Source of the DNA: Neurospora crassa OR74A
Taxonomy: Eukaryota > Ascomycota > Sordariomycetes > Sordariales > Sordariaceae
DNA length: 64,000 nucleotides
Direction of reading: 5' to 3'
NCBI RefSeq assembly: GCF_000182925.2
Contig: NC_026506.1
Coordinates: 2,666,001 to 2,730,000 of the forward strand
Shown here: in pieces, positions 31,277 through 43,322 of the stretch
Numbering within the stretch: position 1 is the first letter of the stretch
Layout: each line of letters begins with the position of its first letter
The notes under the pieces: model-generated
The model's input: only the letters and a program-made list of their open reading frames with translations
The model's database searches: none
What the model was told of the DNA's origin: nothing
Position numbers and translations under genes: made by a program

Positions 31277-32455
31277 CTTGGTGTTGTTGGTGTTGGTAGA
31301 CAGTAAGTTTCTCGGTTGCTGTGTTGTTCATGTGCAAGTTGGCGAGTCAGGTCAACCTGTGGTTCCAAGCTTTTTGTATATTGACATCAAGTAATGAAAA
31401 CTACTGCCGCTTTTACTGTACCGAAACTAGAACAGTACCTGAAGCAACGGATATAAGGACGTGTTGGCCAAAGGGCGTCCATGTTGGTTCAAGGGCGTAT
31501 TAGCCCACAGGCGTGTCCGCCAAAGGGCGTGATGTAACGATCTGGAAAGAAATCTACTGCATAGGCTCGGAAATGGTCTTTGCTGCTAAAAGTAGTATAT
31601 TCGCTCGGCTACCTAGCGCTTGTACCCAAATATACTAAACATGGTACTTTTGGAGAATACCATGGAGCATGTGCACAACCAGATTGTGAGAAATGAGTCC
31701 AATGGGCTTTTCCCATCTTCCTAGCTAACGCCTTTCATAAATGTCTTACGACTCAGTACTTGCGGTAGCTGAGGGGTACACGTACTGTGAAAGTCCATTC
31801 AGGGCAGACTTTCGAGGTTATCAAACTTCACAAACCTCACATGCCGGAGACCCCATCCTCTTCATGACAAAACAGCATTGCCAAAGAACTGTAACCTCCA
31901 CTGATTCCCACCCATCTTTGAGATCGGAACGATCTCTCAACGTGGGTGCCCAGCAATGGGTCAAACAAAGTATCAATCTATGCCAGAGCTTGCATCCATG
32001 TCAACGGGGGAGAAATGATCATGAATGTCAAATGACACGCCGAAGCGCATCGCTGGCAACCTTGCCGTTGTGTTTTTCACCCAGAGTTTTCACCACCGTC
32101 CTTGAACAAGGAAAACACAAAAGTGCAACTCGCAAATGCAAGTTCGATTGTCGCTACTTGTCTCGTTATACCGTGACGACACGTATGTTCGCTGTCGTTG
32201 CCGCCGATCGCTGAGCCACTCTGCCTGTTCTAATCGGCTTCGTTCGTCGTCGTCGCTGGCGGATATGCCCATTGAGGAATGCTGAATTATTTTTGCATTT
32301 GTTCACCAAAGTTGCTCTAAAATGCCATTGATGCCAGTTCCAACCAACCATTCGATCAACCTGCCCACAAACCACTCGCTTCGCCACAAACGCCGTGTCA
32401 TTCATTTGGTCCCATTCATTTGAAGTGTGTGTTGTTATGATTCTGTACTCCCGGT
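31277..32455. other. intergenic region
   Basis: 1.2 kb. Promoter of the carbon-nitrogen hydrolase, with a 20-bp repeat cluster at 31461-31534, and the 3' flank of AHA1. No coding gene seen. Confidence 0.55.
31461..31534 (+). repeat. 20-bp degenerate tandem repeat, AAGGGCGT cores
   Basis: Units GTGTTGGCCAAAGGGCGTCC and ATGTTGGTTCAAGGGCGTAT are adjacent, followed by a shortened unit (CCCACAGGCGT) and GTCCGCCAAAGGGCGTGATG. Four copies of the GGGCGT/AGGCGT core lie 185-258 bases upstream of the hydrolase ATG. Confidence 0.6.
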
Positions 32456-33644
32456 TTAGAGGATAGTTCCGAAGCTGTGGGAGATACCATGTTAGTGCGT
32501 TGTACATTGTAAAAAGACTAGTGAGGAAATCCTAAACTTACCCAAAAGTCCTCTTGATGCTGCGGACGTAGTACTCATTCCAGTTGTTCTTGACAATCTC
32601 CTCCTGGCCGACGGGGACGCCAGTCCACTCGACGCGCATAACAGTGACCTTGTCAACGTCGTTCTGGTCGAACTCGATCTTCAGGGTCGAGTAGTGACCC
32701 TGGGGCCACTGCTCAAGACGCCACTTCTGGACAATCTTGGTGGGCTCCTGGAGCTCGACGTACTCGCCCGAAACGTTTCCGTCAAAGAGCACGAACTTGC
32801 CGCCCGGCTTGGCACCCTCAAACACCTTGGGAGGGGCGCGGGTGAAAGCGGCGAGACGGCCGGGGTCAGTGAATGTAGCGTAGAGCTCGTCTGCGCTTGT
32901 GCGGAACTCAGCCGAGTCTACAACTGTCGTCGTGTTGATCGCCGAGGATGAGGAGGAGGAGGAAGTGGTGGTGACAGCGCGGGCGCTCGAGGAGGCAGGC
33001 TGAGGCACGAACTTGGGGGTGGAGAAGCCGCTCGAGGGGTTGGAACCGGGAGCATGCTGGATGTCCTTGCCGTGCTCAGCGATGAGCGCCGGGGAGAGCT
33101 TCAAGAACTCCTTACGGAGCTGGGGAACAAGCTTGTTGCGCACAAGGTCCTTGACGGGCCTCTTCTCGTTGGCATCCGAGTAGATATCAATATCGAAAAC
33201 GAACTCGTCCTCGTCCAACTCATGAGACACCTCGGGAACGGTAATGGTGCCCGAAACATTGTCGTCGGTGGCAGTGGAGCCTACATGCGAAACCGAGTTT
33301 TTAGCCCGCGATCCTTGTTTTTCACTTCCAAGCAATGGGTGCAGTGGCAGGTCTATTTAGGCAAAAAATGAAGGAGGATTCAAGTGCAATGATGGCTCTA
33401 TTCTATTACGGAACAACGTACCTGTGTACTCCAGGGTTAACTTGACATCAAAAATGGTGATCACCTTGCCCTTGCGCTGCGCAACATCGACATCTCCATC
33501 CATGCTAATAACCTTGCTAATCTTGGCAGTCACATCTCCCTCCTTGGCCTCAAGCTTGGTGAGGTTGTCCTCAAACCACTGCTTGGCCCACGAGGTGGCA
33601 TCCTTGTTGACCCAGTGCCAGTTGTTGGGGTTGTGCAAAACCAT
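32456..33644 (-). CDS. AHA1: activator of Hsp90 ATPase (AHA1)
   Basis: Three exons (33422-33644, 32542-33280, 32456-32474; introns of 141 and 67 nt) give 326 residues. Aha1 binds the Hsp90 middle domain and stimulates its ATPase in the cytosol. The N-terminal Aha1_N domain starts with NNWHWVNKDATSWAKQWF; the conserved NxNNWHW is preserved. The AHSA1/START-like domain runs from about residue 195 (FRTSADELYATFTDPGRLAA) to the end. A Ser-rich linker lies at about 160-185. The last exon is only 19 nt. Splicing via a GTAAGT donor and CACTAAC branch site turns a premature-looking RTFG ending into RTFGFGTIL, matching the conserved C-terminal FGFG/FGYG of the family, so the short exon is probably real. 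An HSE-like site lies about 500 bases upstream. Confidence 0.96.
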
Positions 33645-34145
33645 TTTGACGGTTGCGGTTTGTTTAGGGGAAACAAAGTACTAAGAATTAGATAAATGAA
33701 ATCTGTGAACCCCTGGTTAGCGCAATGCTTTGGCAAACAACGTCATTATTAATGTGCGCAGGAATGGTGTCGTAAAGGCTAGATCAGAGATGGTCCTGGT
33801 AGACCGCAGCGTTTGTCATCAAGGGAGGGAGTACAAGTCACCCTATGACTGGTGCCAGCTGAACAATCATCATAGAAGCCGTAGTGTGTCGCGGTGTCGG
33901 CGCAATGGCGTGCCCATGCAGTGCAATGCGTGAGAGGTGAAGGAGAGCAGAGGGATGACGGAAAAGGAGAGGAATTGCGGTCTTACCTTGAAAAACACAA
34001 GCAAATGATAGTTAGGGTATCAATGGTCGTTGCTGTCGTCAATCGGGGAGAACAAGAACTAAAAGTGTCAAGATGAAATGGGCGAGGTTCGCCGGAGAAG
34101 AAAAACAAAAATAAGGAAGAGTCGCAAGTTGGGGAGTTTTGTTTG

Positions 34146-34158
34146 GAAAGCTCTAGAA
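34146..34158. promoter_or_regulatory. heat-shock-element-like site upstream of AHA1
   Basis: GAAAGCTCTAGAA fits the inverted GAAnnTTCnnGAA pattern with one mismatch (CTC for TTC), about 500 bases upstream of the AHA1 ATG. AHA1 is an Hsf1 target in yeast; here the site is only a candidate. Confidence 0.3.
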
Positions 34159-34248
34159 AACTGACTCGGCTCCATTTGGGCGGACAGCAGGGGCAGTAAG
34201 GCTGGCTGTCCGAGCTGTGACCACCATGCGGCGGGGTAATGGTCGGGC

Positions 34249-34313
34249 CTGACTGACTGACTGACTGCCCCTGACCGAGGGGCACCGTCATTCTGGGGTC
34301 CGGGTCCGGGTCC
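34249..34313 (+). repeat. (CTGA)n and GGGTCC repeats
   Basis: About four and a half copies of CTGA at 34249-34266 and three copies of GGGTCC at 34296-34313. Simple sequence without coding context. Confidence 0.8.
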
Positions 34314-37300
34314 ATTCTAGCAGTGGAGGTGCTTCAGTGGAGCTGTGCAGCACTGTAGCTTGAGCTGTCTGGCCAATCAGTCAATTCAATCAAAGGGGCA
34401 CTGGCCAGCCTTGTCTTCTCTCGGATTCTGGACATGTTCGATGCTTCTGGGGCTTCTACATACTTGGACATGGTCAACCACCTCGCTCTTCAAGGATATA
34501 TAAACTCCCCATTGAGAACGATATCCACGATCTCTTCCATTCACTGTTCACGTTTCGTCGGAAAAGACGGACACCAGCCTCACACGTCTCGGGATCTTCA
34601 GTCGCCTCTTTTCTCCAAACGCCATGTCTTGACGAACATGAATCGAATCATTCAGATTCGTCCAAAACACACAAACGGTAGGTAGCGTCTGAGGCATTGA
34701 GGCATTGAGGCAATCGGTGTTCATTCCATATCTCCCATACAAGGTACTCGGTCATTCAACCTATTCTCAATGAATGGAACGATCAAAATTGGGAGATAAA
34801 GAAACAGGTAGCATGCTCACCTTGTGGTACAGCGCCCATGTATTCGCTAGTATCACCATGTCGGCATGCAGACATTCTTTCCCTTCACATACATATTATG
34901 TACATTACTGTTCTGCTGTGTACTTCTGCCCTTACCCAGCATCTAACCGACCCTCTGTTTGCAAACCCGGCCAGCTTGAACTGCTAGAAATGTCACACAA
35001 TCACAGTCTGACTTCACTGATAGCACTATCAACACACAGATGATACTGCTATTTATAGGCATCTTGCTGTTCCTGGAGACGTGAATGGCAAACATTTCAG
35101 ACATCAAAGGCCACTTTGAGCACAAGAGGACAGGTGAAACCTCAGTCGCCACGACTTTGGATTAAACCATGTTCTTCAGGATATCGTGGACAGCCTGAGA
35201 GATGTCTTGTTTCGTGTAGGCATGCTCGACATCAACGATCAACATGAACATCTTGCAGCTCGGCACTTCAACGCCTCAACGCCTGACGAAGGGTCGGCCG
35301 GGTGCGCTTTCCAGATTCAGGCCCGTGATGCTGAAATCGATACCACAGAGACATGGACCAGGCATGTCTTACAGATGGGGCCTGAAGAGCTAGCTGGGGT
35401 CTTCAAGCGTGGTGTGTTCACTTTGTAGCGGTGGTAGCTGGAGCCATGAAGAATCGCGTGATGGTAACTTGGCACCAAGTCTTTATACTGAGCCAACCTG
35501 CCAATGATACTCCTCGTCCCGGTCTTTGGACTCTTTTCTTCATGGATTGGTCCCTTTTCACGTGGATGATTTGGATGATCGGGAACAACAGTGATCCTGG
35601 GAACATTTCGAAGCGTAACAAAATCTACCTGGTTGTCGTCGTCAATGGGGGGACTTCAACGGGTCCATCGTGCTAATGCATCTTTTCGAGCTGCTGAAGG
35701 AGCTGTCGAATCACGTTTCTCAAAAACACCAGGGGGATAAGCGCCAGCACCTATATCACGAATTCAGCGAATCACGGATGAAGCACGGAGTTGGGAGTTT
35801 TGGGTCCCTTGTTCCAAAAATAAATTGCTCCGACACGCCATCTTCATTTCACCAATCGCCTCGGAGCTGCCTTCTGGGCCTTCGACTTTGGGGGGCCCGC
35901 GATGTGATGCCAGAATATCCATATCTCGGCCGAAAAGACAGAAGAAAAAAAGAGAAGAAAATATTGTTCGGCGATGAATTTCCAAACCCAGTCAAAGGCA
36001 ACGGTATTCAGTGGAGCTTTCAGTCAATGATTTGCATGGGATACCGTACATCGCGGTCATACTGTGGGGTGAAACTCCTCTTCTTCATTGTGTAGAAGTT
36101 TTCCTTCCTCTCTTGACCACACCCACCCAATACCTCTTTGGGAAAACAACATTTTCTGATCGGCTCGTCAACGTCCATCGCGGGGTGGACGGTAGCACGA
36201 CCGAGTGCCTAGCCAACAGTCACACGGGCACACCATTTTCTCCTGCAAATCAGGGGCCACTTCCGGATCTATCTATCTCCTTTTACCTGGGCTTTCTAAT
36301 GCCTATCGTAAGTTGGGCTGCTCACAGATATATGGAACTCTTGCCCATCTAGACACCATGCGGACTGGGAAACACACAGAAGCAGCCTCGCTGGTGTCAA
36401 ACTGTCCGGATATGGAGGATAGATGAGGCCACCTTATTGACTTATTAGCACAGCAGGCGAGGCCAGGGCGAGACTTGCAACCGTTTTCGTGCACATGTTC
36501 CCGTCCGTCTGTAACCTCACTGTATCCGCAATCAAGCATGTGGTCGGTACCATGGTATGGATGAGGCATCCCTCGTACACACCACCGTTTCATCTCCTGG
36601 AGCGGTGATAACAGACGACGGAACCTAGAGGGGCCAGCAGTATTTCCGTCGGAAAACCACCTCCTCTTGGAGAAAGCCTGGCCTCCCAGCTGCCAAGATC
36701 GACCAGTCGTCTAGGCCTGTTTAGACAGGAGGCCGGTTCCCGCGTTTTATGCATTGGCAATGCTACCTACAGAACTAGCTCGCCGCCCGTGAGACCTATA
36801 AGACCGGGGTTCTTGTGTGTTGGTTAGCTTTTATGGAGTATGAATCTACGCAGTACACCCATGTAGTGTGAGCGTTGCCGCACTAGGGCGCGGCCTGGGG
36901 CAACCTCTCCCTTTCTTTCACCTCCTCACAAACATCGCTTATACAGCCCAATCCAACGAACTTCACTTCGTCTACCACACTTCCGCAAGCGGTAGATGCA
37001 ACCTCGAGCTGTCCCTCAGCCGTGCCCTCAACCGACCGGTTGACCGGAAACTCTCATTGGGGCCTTTGTCCACCTTGTCCTGGCACCGTCTTGTGAGGAC
37101 TTGGCCTTAAACAACATCCCCACGTTCCAACCGTCTCCGACTGTGAATGGAGTTGCAACGACAATTTTGAGAATTATGCTTGGTGCGGGCTCGAGGCACG
37201 GTTTTGGGGATCAATAGGCACCCGGCACGTCGTCGACATCTCATCCGGCATCACCGATATCCCATTGTTTATTTTGTTTTTTTTTTGGTCTAAAAGGGTT

Positions 37301-37371
37301 TACAGTCAGCTCGCAGGTCCTTGTGTGGATGCTGTGGTACCATACGGGCTAAATCAGGAACATCCTCAGCC

Positions 37372-40300
37372 ATGAGTTCCTCAAGAGATCCCACGGCGCG
37401 CCTCCGTGCCGGCCTCAATCCTCTCTTGACGGCTTCACTGGGGGGATATCATGGCCACCACGCCAATACACCGCTCTCGGCCGTGTCGATGACTTCTCAC
37501 GCCTTCTCATCGAACCAGACACCCCTAAGCGCAATTCAGCCATACAACCCGCAGGAATGGGTTGCGTCTCCGGCCATAGGCCCGGGTTCTGATCGTACTA
37601 TGCAGCAGTTCCCTCCACCACAGGGCCACCCTTATCTTGAGCCACAAGGTAAGTCAAGTCGACAGGAGGGTTGATACCAAAGGCCATGCTGACGATGTTA
37701 GCAACCCCTCCACCTCCACCCCCATATTCACCTCCCCGCAGCGCAAGGCCGATGAGTATGGTGCTAGAGCCGTCTCACGGGGCGAACATATCCGCAGCCC
37801 GAGCTCCACCACCGCCGGCACCCCCAGCTCAACGGCCTCCCACAGAGCCGCCTCTTGCAACCGCGTCGTTTCCACCACCTCCTGGCACGAGAGAATCGTC
37901 AAGAGAAAGGCGGTTTGGGTTTCCGTCATTGAGCAGACGACGAGAACAACAGACAAACACTCCTGTAGACGTTCATCCACCGGTCCGACACCAAGGGCTC
38001 ATGTCTCGCGTTATGAATGGGAACGCGAACTCGCCGAGGCCTTTGACGTTGCAAATACCACAGCCTGAACAAACGGCGAGCCAGGCCCCAGCGGCACGAA
38101 GAGCAGTATCAACGCCTGCCATTGCTACGCCGACATCAGCCAGATCCCGGTCGTCATCACAGGTTAGATGGGATTCTGCAATGCCCGTTCCGCCTCCTCC
38201 ACCGGGCCCTCCGCCGTCGTCAGCGCGATCCCAAAGTACCCAAAGTGTTCAAAGAATTCCTTGTGGGAACGACCCCGTCGTCGTCTCGCTTCCCACTCGC
38301 AGGGCCCCTCCCAGCGGAGTTACTGCTTTGGGGCCTGTTCCGCCCACCCCAGCAAATTGGCAAGATACCGAGGTCATGTCAAACGCTCAAGCCCAAGCCC
38401 GAACACCATCTCCCAATAACAGGGTACCTGCTACAACGGAAACTGCGAGTGTCGCAAGTTTGAGTGCACATCCTCAATCAGCAGTGTCTTCAGAAGCCTC
38501 AATGGGCTCGCTGGCGAGGAGTTATGCTCAGAGAACCGACAAGACCATCCGTGAGCGAAGGACGGAGAGTCGGACAAGAGGGAGCGCTAGTAACTCCATG
38601 GATGGGTCGCAGGATCTTTCGGATATCGTCATTCCAGGCTCAGGTGGATTGCAGAGACGGTTGACAATCACCCGAGGAACACCGAGGTCCAGTCGAACGA
38701 GCGACGGTCTCAGGACGGGAGAGTCGATGGACAACATGCATGAATCTAGGGGCACCACACCGCGAGCCATGGGCTCGAATCAGGCTCATTCTGGCCAGCT
38801 AACACCGACAGGGCTGTCATCGGAAACCCATCGGTATACCAAGGACAACCAGACTCTTTCACCCAAGGCTCTTCCGACACCACCCACCGGAAGCCGATCG
38901 TCTTCGGCTTGTCATGTGCCTGCTACTCATCTGACACGACACTGGGTCATCAGCCAAAGTAACGAGCAGTTCACACAAGCCACCATCGAGCGCTTCACAG
39001 CCTTTGCTCAAAAAGAAATGACGGCATCGAGTGATGCCGAGCGAGTCCGCCTGTTTGCCGAGTTCTTTGTCAGTGAATCTAGGATACGGAGGGAAAGATA
39101 CGGGGCGGCTATAGGGGCCATGGGCTCCGAAGTCCTTGACCTCACTCGCGACCTGTTCCGACCGATGGATACCCACAACAGACGAGAGTCCTCCAACTCT
39201 GCTACAAGTGGGGTGATAGAACTGACCACACCGCAGTCCTCAGAACCCAGGTCACATCGTGGGTCTATCGGTTCTGTCTTCAGTGGAAATCCCAATAGCC
39301 ATGGACAAACGCCCATCACGCCGTCGAGCGCTAGTCAGCCGATGACGCCAGGAAGCAGCGGAAACACACCGAATGCAAACAACTGGCCGACTTCGAACTA
39401 CATGCCCTCATTATCGCCCATCCTTAGCATGAGCGTGAGCGATGCGGTGGATGAGCAGGACTCTCGAGGTCGTCCAGCAAGTCGATGGTGGGAAGCAGAC
39501 TCGAGCGGTGCCCCGTCAATGAAAATGGAACGATCCAAAAGGGAATCCAAATACATGGGCGTCCCCAAGGAAGCCAGAGAAGCTCTCCAATGGATCGACG
39601 ACGCATCAGCCGGCCCGAGTAACAACCAGCGCTACTCCGATTCTGAATATCCTCCTGAGAAGGTTGGATGGCATGAACCAGACCAAACAACACCCGCACC
39701 GCAACAACAACAGCAACAATCAGCCCGTAACTCCGTGTTATCCAACTACTCAAGCCCAAGCACACCCAACCCTGCGCACCTGGATGTCTCTCGCCTGGTG
39801 ACCCTTCCACCCCCCTACCCACGCCACCACCCGGCCGTCAACAACAACCATCCAGAGCTCACCCAGACCCGTAGTACGGTCCGAGTCATCAGCGACATGA
39901 CCGAGATCGACGCCATCAAAGAGAAATTCAAGCTCGCCAGCACCAAAGCGCGCACCGACGCCGCCGAAGCCGCCAAACAGCGCCGTGCCACCCTCCGGCA
40001 GAACCTCCAGTCCGAAATCGCCTCGGGTTCTATCGGGTACGCGGAGGCAGCCGCCATCGAAACGGACGCCAACACATCCGAAAACAGCCGAATCCAAGAC
40101 CTCGAAAAGTCCGACTTTGACGAATTTCAAACCGCCGTCGTCGTGCCCGTCAACGAGATCCTGCAGACCCGCATCACCAAGGCCACCGAGCTCTTCGACT
40201 CGCTCCGGTCTCGCCTCTTTGACGAAACGCACGACTCCAACCCGAACCTCCCGCAAGAAGAAGGCGACGAGCAACCCGAACTGCTCGAAAAACTCACCTT

Positions 40301-41051
40301 GCTCAAATGGATCTTTGAAGCGCGCGAAACGCTCCACCGCGCCCTCTACGATCTATTGTCTGACCGCAACGACCGCTACCGCGAAGTCGTCCTGACGCCG
40401 TACCGCCTCGTCCAAGGACAACAAGACAAAATCGCCAGCGCCACGGCCTTTTTCGCCGAAGACGCGGCCAAGCGCGCCCTGGCTTACCACGAGGAAGTCC
40501 TGCATCGCACGCAGCAGTTCCGGGACGTAGTCGAAGAGACCGTCATCCGCGGCGTCGAGGCGCAGTTATCGGCCTTTTGGGACATTGCGCCCCCGCTGAA
40601 GAGACTGCTGGATAACATCCCGGCGAGCATGGAGGGGTTCCAGATCCAGATCCCACAGTCGGAGTATGAAGAGAATCCGAGCTATGTGGAGCATCCGCTG
40701 CAGTACCTGTTCAGTCTGTTGTTGCATGCGGAGAAGAGCACGTATCAGTTTATTGAGAGTCAGACGAATCTGTTGTGTTTGTTGCATGAGGTTAAGGAGG
40801 CGTGCGTGAGTGCGAAGGCGAAGGTGATGGAGAGTGATGGACGGGATGCGAGTAGGGTGGAGCAGATGAGGGTGGAGGAGGGCCAGAGGCTGACGGAGGA
40901 TTTGAAGGAGAAGGTGAGGGTGGTGCAGGATCAGTGGAATGAGGCGTTGGGGGAGACGATTGGGGGAGTTAAGGAAAGGGTCGGGGGGTGGTTGTTGGAG
41001 ACGGGTGGCTGGGATGAGAGTTTGGAAGATGGGGGTGTTGGAGGTGTTTGA
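37372..41051 (+). CDS. large Pro/Ser-rich protein with C-terminal helical domain, unknown
   Basis: I do not recognise this protein. Two exons (37372-37648 and 37702-41051; 53-nt intron GTAAGT...GTTAG with GCTGACG branch site) give 1208 residues. Residues 1 to about 770 are disordered and rich in Pro, Ser and Thr, with poly-Pro stretches (TPPPPPPYSPP, PPPPPGPPP) that could bind SH3 or WW domains and many basic-Ser sites. Within it, 420-520 is more ordered (HWVISQSNEQFTQATIERFT, EMTASSDAERVRLFAEFFV). The last 400 residues are strongly helical: a coiled-coil start (EIDAIKEKFKLASTKART), several amphipathic helices (LLKWIFEARETLHRALYDLL) and a final helical hairpin. This resembles a cortical or trafficking scaffold, but that is inference. 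The start ATG is the first one in frame before the intron. Confidence 0.85.
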
Positions 41052-41441
41052 ATGGAAGATTGTTGTGAAGAAAAAGGAGGAAGGACGGCAATGGGGCCTG
41101 TCTATTTTCATTTGGATATCCTACTTGAGGGATTTGGACGTAAATACTTGAGCCGCTTCAGTTGGATACATCGTTCGTTTTTTGTTGATACCCCTTCACC
41201 AGCACAATATAGAAACCAACCTACTGAAAGGATTTTTCAATTTGTAGCTCATCTACATGCAAGTATCTCGAGTTTGTATGCTGCACTTCCACACTGACAC
41301 GGAACCACCATCTACATAGAGGTAAGCGTTCAACAGAACGTCCATTCAGTTCACACCTCTCCCATCGAACTTGCTCCAATAACAAACAGTAAACCAATCA
41401 TGACGCCAAACACCTCCCCCATACCCAAAACCCCAACCTAC
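41052..41441. other. intergenic region between convergent genes
   Basis: 390 bp, AT-leaning, with the two 3' flanks. No gene seen. Confidence 0.55.
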
Positions 41442-43322
41442 TATTCCTTGTTCTCGGGCATCACGATATCCCTCACCTTGAACCTGGTGATAAAGTTATT
41501 TTGCTTGACAAACCAAGCATTCACAATCTCCCACTCCCTGCTCGGATCATCGAATTCGATCTGTAGTACGCCATCTGTCAGTCAATCGTTTCTCTCCAAA
41601 TCCAATAGCTAAGAAAGGGAGGAAAAAAAAGAGAAGGGGGCAAACTCACCTCAAACCTCCTCAACAAAGTAGGCACCAACTTATAAATCTCCAACAAACT
41701 AATGTTCTTGCCAATGCACGTCCTGCTCCCCATCCCAAACTGCAGCATATGCCCATTCATCGTCTTGATCCTCTTCTCCTCTTCTTCTCTCTTCTTCCCC
41801 TCCATATCCTCTTTCGCTACCGTCTCATCCACAAACCACCTCTCGGGCCTAAACTCCTCCACCCTTTCTCCAAAGATGCTCTCATCCCGATGCAAAACCC
41901 ACGCACTAACCCCGACAATCGTGCCCCCCTTGACAAACTGCCCCGGCACAATCTCCATCCCCTGGGGGGGAACCACCCGTTCCATCGGCAACCCCGGCGC
42001 AGGATGCAATCTGAACGCTTCCTTCACACACGCATCCAGGTACGGCAGTGTCTGAGCTTCCGCCCACGTAACCAGGCCCGTCTCGTAATCGCTAAACTTG
42101 CCCTGGCGCGCCGCTTCGTCAATCTCCTCCCGCAAACGGGCCAGCGCGCGCGGGGTGCGGAGCAGATAGTAGAACACGGCCGAGAGCGAAATGGCGGTGG
42201 TCTCGGAGCCGGCAAAGGCCATGGAGACGGCCATGGTCTGCACGAGGGTGTCGGTCATGAAGTTGGGGCGGGCGGAGCGGGCGGCGAGGAACTTGGAGAG
42301 GAGGTCGGGGGTTTGGATCTTTAGCTGGGCTTGTTTCTCCGAGGTGGGCAAGATGGCTGTCTTTTCGGTTTGCAGTTCGGGAAGACGCTCGGCCATGCGG
42401 GCGCGCGCAAAGGCGGCGACGGGCATGGTGCCGTCGATGAGGCCCCATTGGGAGAGTTTGAGGTAGAGAGGGTTTTTAAGGAAGAGCCGGTCGAGGAGGG
42501 GGATTTGACCGATCTAGTTCACGGAGTTAGGTTAACTTGGCAGGAAAGAAAGAGGAGGAGGTTGGTTGAAAGACGTACGGGAGCAACGTAGTTGAATAGC
42601 TTGGTCAGATACGAAACAATCCCATCGATATCCTTGTTGTGCTCGATGAACCCGTGTCTCTTGCTGTATGTTATCTCACCAATGACGTCGAACGCATAGA
42701 ACTGCAACCAGCGGGTAAAGTCGCACGCCTTTTCCCCTCCTTCGACGTACAGCTTCTCGGTCTGCTCCAGGAAGAGCTTGGTGGTGTTATCGACAAACGG
42801 CTCATACTGGACGAGGGCTGACATGGCAAAGGCAGAGTTGACGCAGCGTCGGAATTGCATGTGGAATTCATTGTCGGTTGTGCTGAAGAGGGAGGGGAGG
42901 TTGTGGCCTTTGACAGTGGATTGTTGGACAACGTAAAAGTCGGACTGTTTGTTGAGAGTCAGTGAACATTCCATATCCCCTTTTGGGTTGAGGCCGTTTC
43001 ATGGATCAAATCTCACCTTGACAAACCCCTTGTTAAGACCGTATATCGTCTTGATCGCCTCTGGATCCGAAAAGGACAAGGTGTTGGGTCCAAGGCGTAC
43101 GATAGGGCCATGTTTCTTGTGAAGCGCAATGTGTGTAACTTCTGGTCTCCGCTTATACACATCGATGAACCTCCACCAGTCCGTCAACGACGCCAGGAAC
43201 GGGCCTGGATATTTGTTCAGACCATTGTGATATCGGTTCCTGACCAGCCATCCCACAAGGACCAAGCAAAGTATTGCTGGCCAGTGCTGTGCCAGCACTT
43301 TTATTATCAAATCTGTAATCAT
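41442..43322 (-). CDS. cytochrome P450 monooxygenase (pisatin-demethylase-like)
   Basis: Four exons (43017-43322, 42579-42944, 41650-42513, 41442-41561), all joined in phase 0, give 551 residues. Microsomal P450: an N-terminal anchor helix (about 10-28, LAQHWPAILCLVLVGWLV), the Pro-rich hinge NKYPGPFLAS, I-helix AFAGSETTA, ExxR in VKEAFRLHP, the PERF-like FRPERW, and the haem loop FGMGSRTCIGKN with Cys490. The last exon (40 codons including the stop) ends FKVRDIVMPENKE. The region around residues 60-170 (HGPIVRLGPNTLSF, GLNKGFVKSDFYVVQQ) is like fungal pisatin demethylase-type P450s. The substrate cannot be told, and there is no adjacent backbone synthase, so it is likely a solitary detoxification or catabolic P450. 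Confidence 0.95.

Larger units (their letters stand above)
33645..37371. other. long gene-free region
   Basis: 3.7 kb. Many short overlapping frames on both strands, none with a recognisable domain, conserved-looking segment or convincing splice pattern. Contains simple repeats at 34249-34313. It separates AHA1 (minus) from the next gene (plus), so both promoters lie here. Confidence 0.55.

Noticed and set aside
35186-35428. 80-codon plus-strand frame with reasonable-looking protein sequence
   Set aside because: It starts at GTG, has no recognisable domain or neighbouring exon, and lies among equally long spurious frames.
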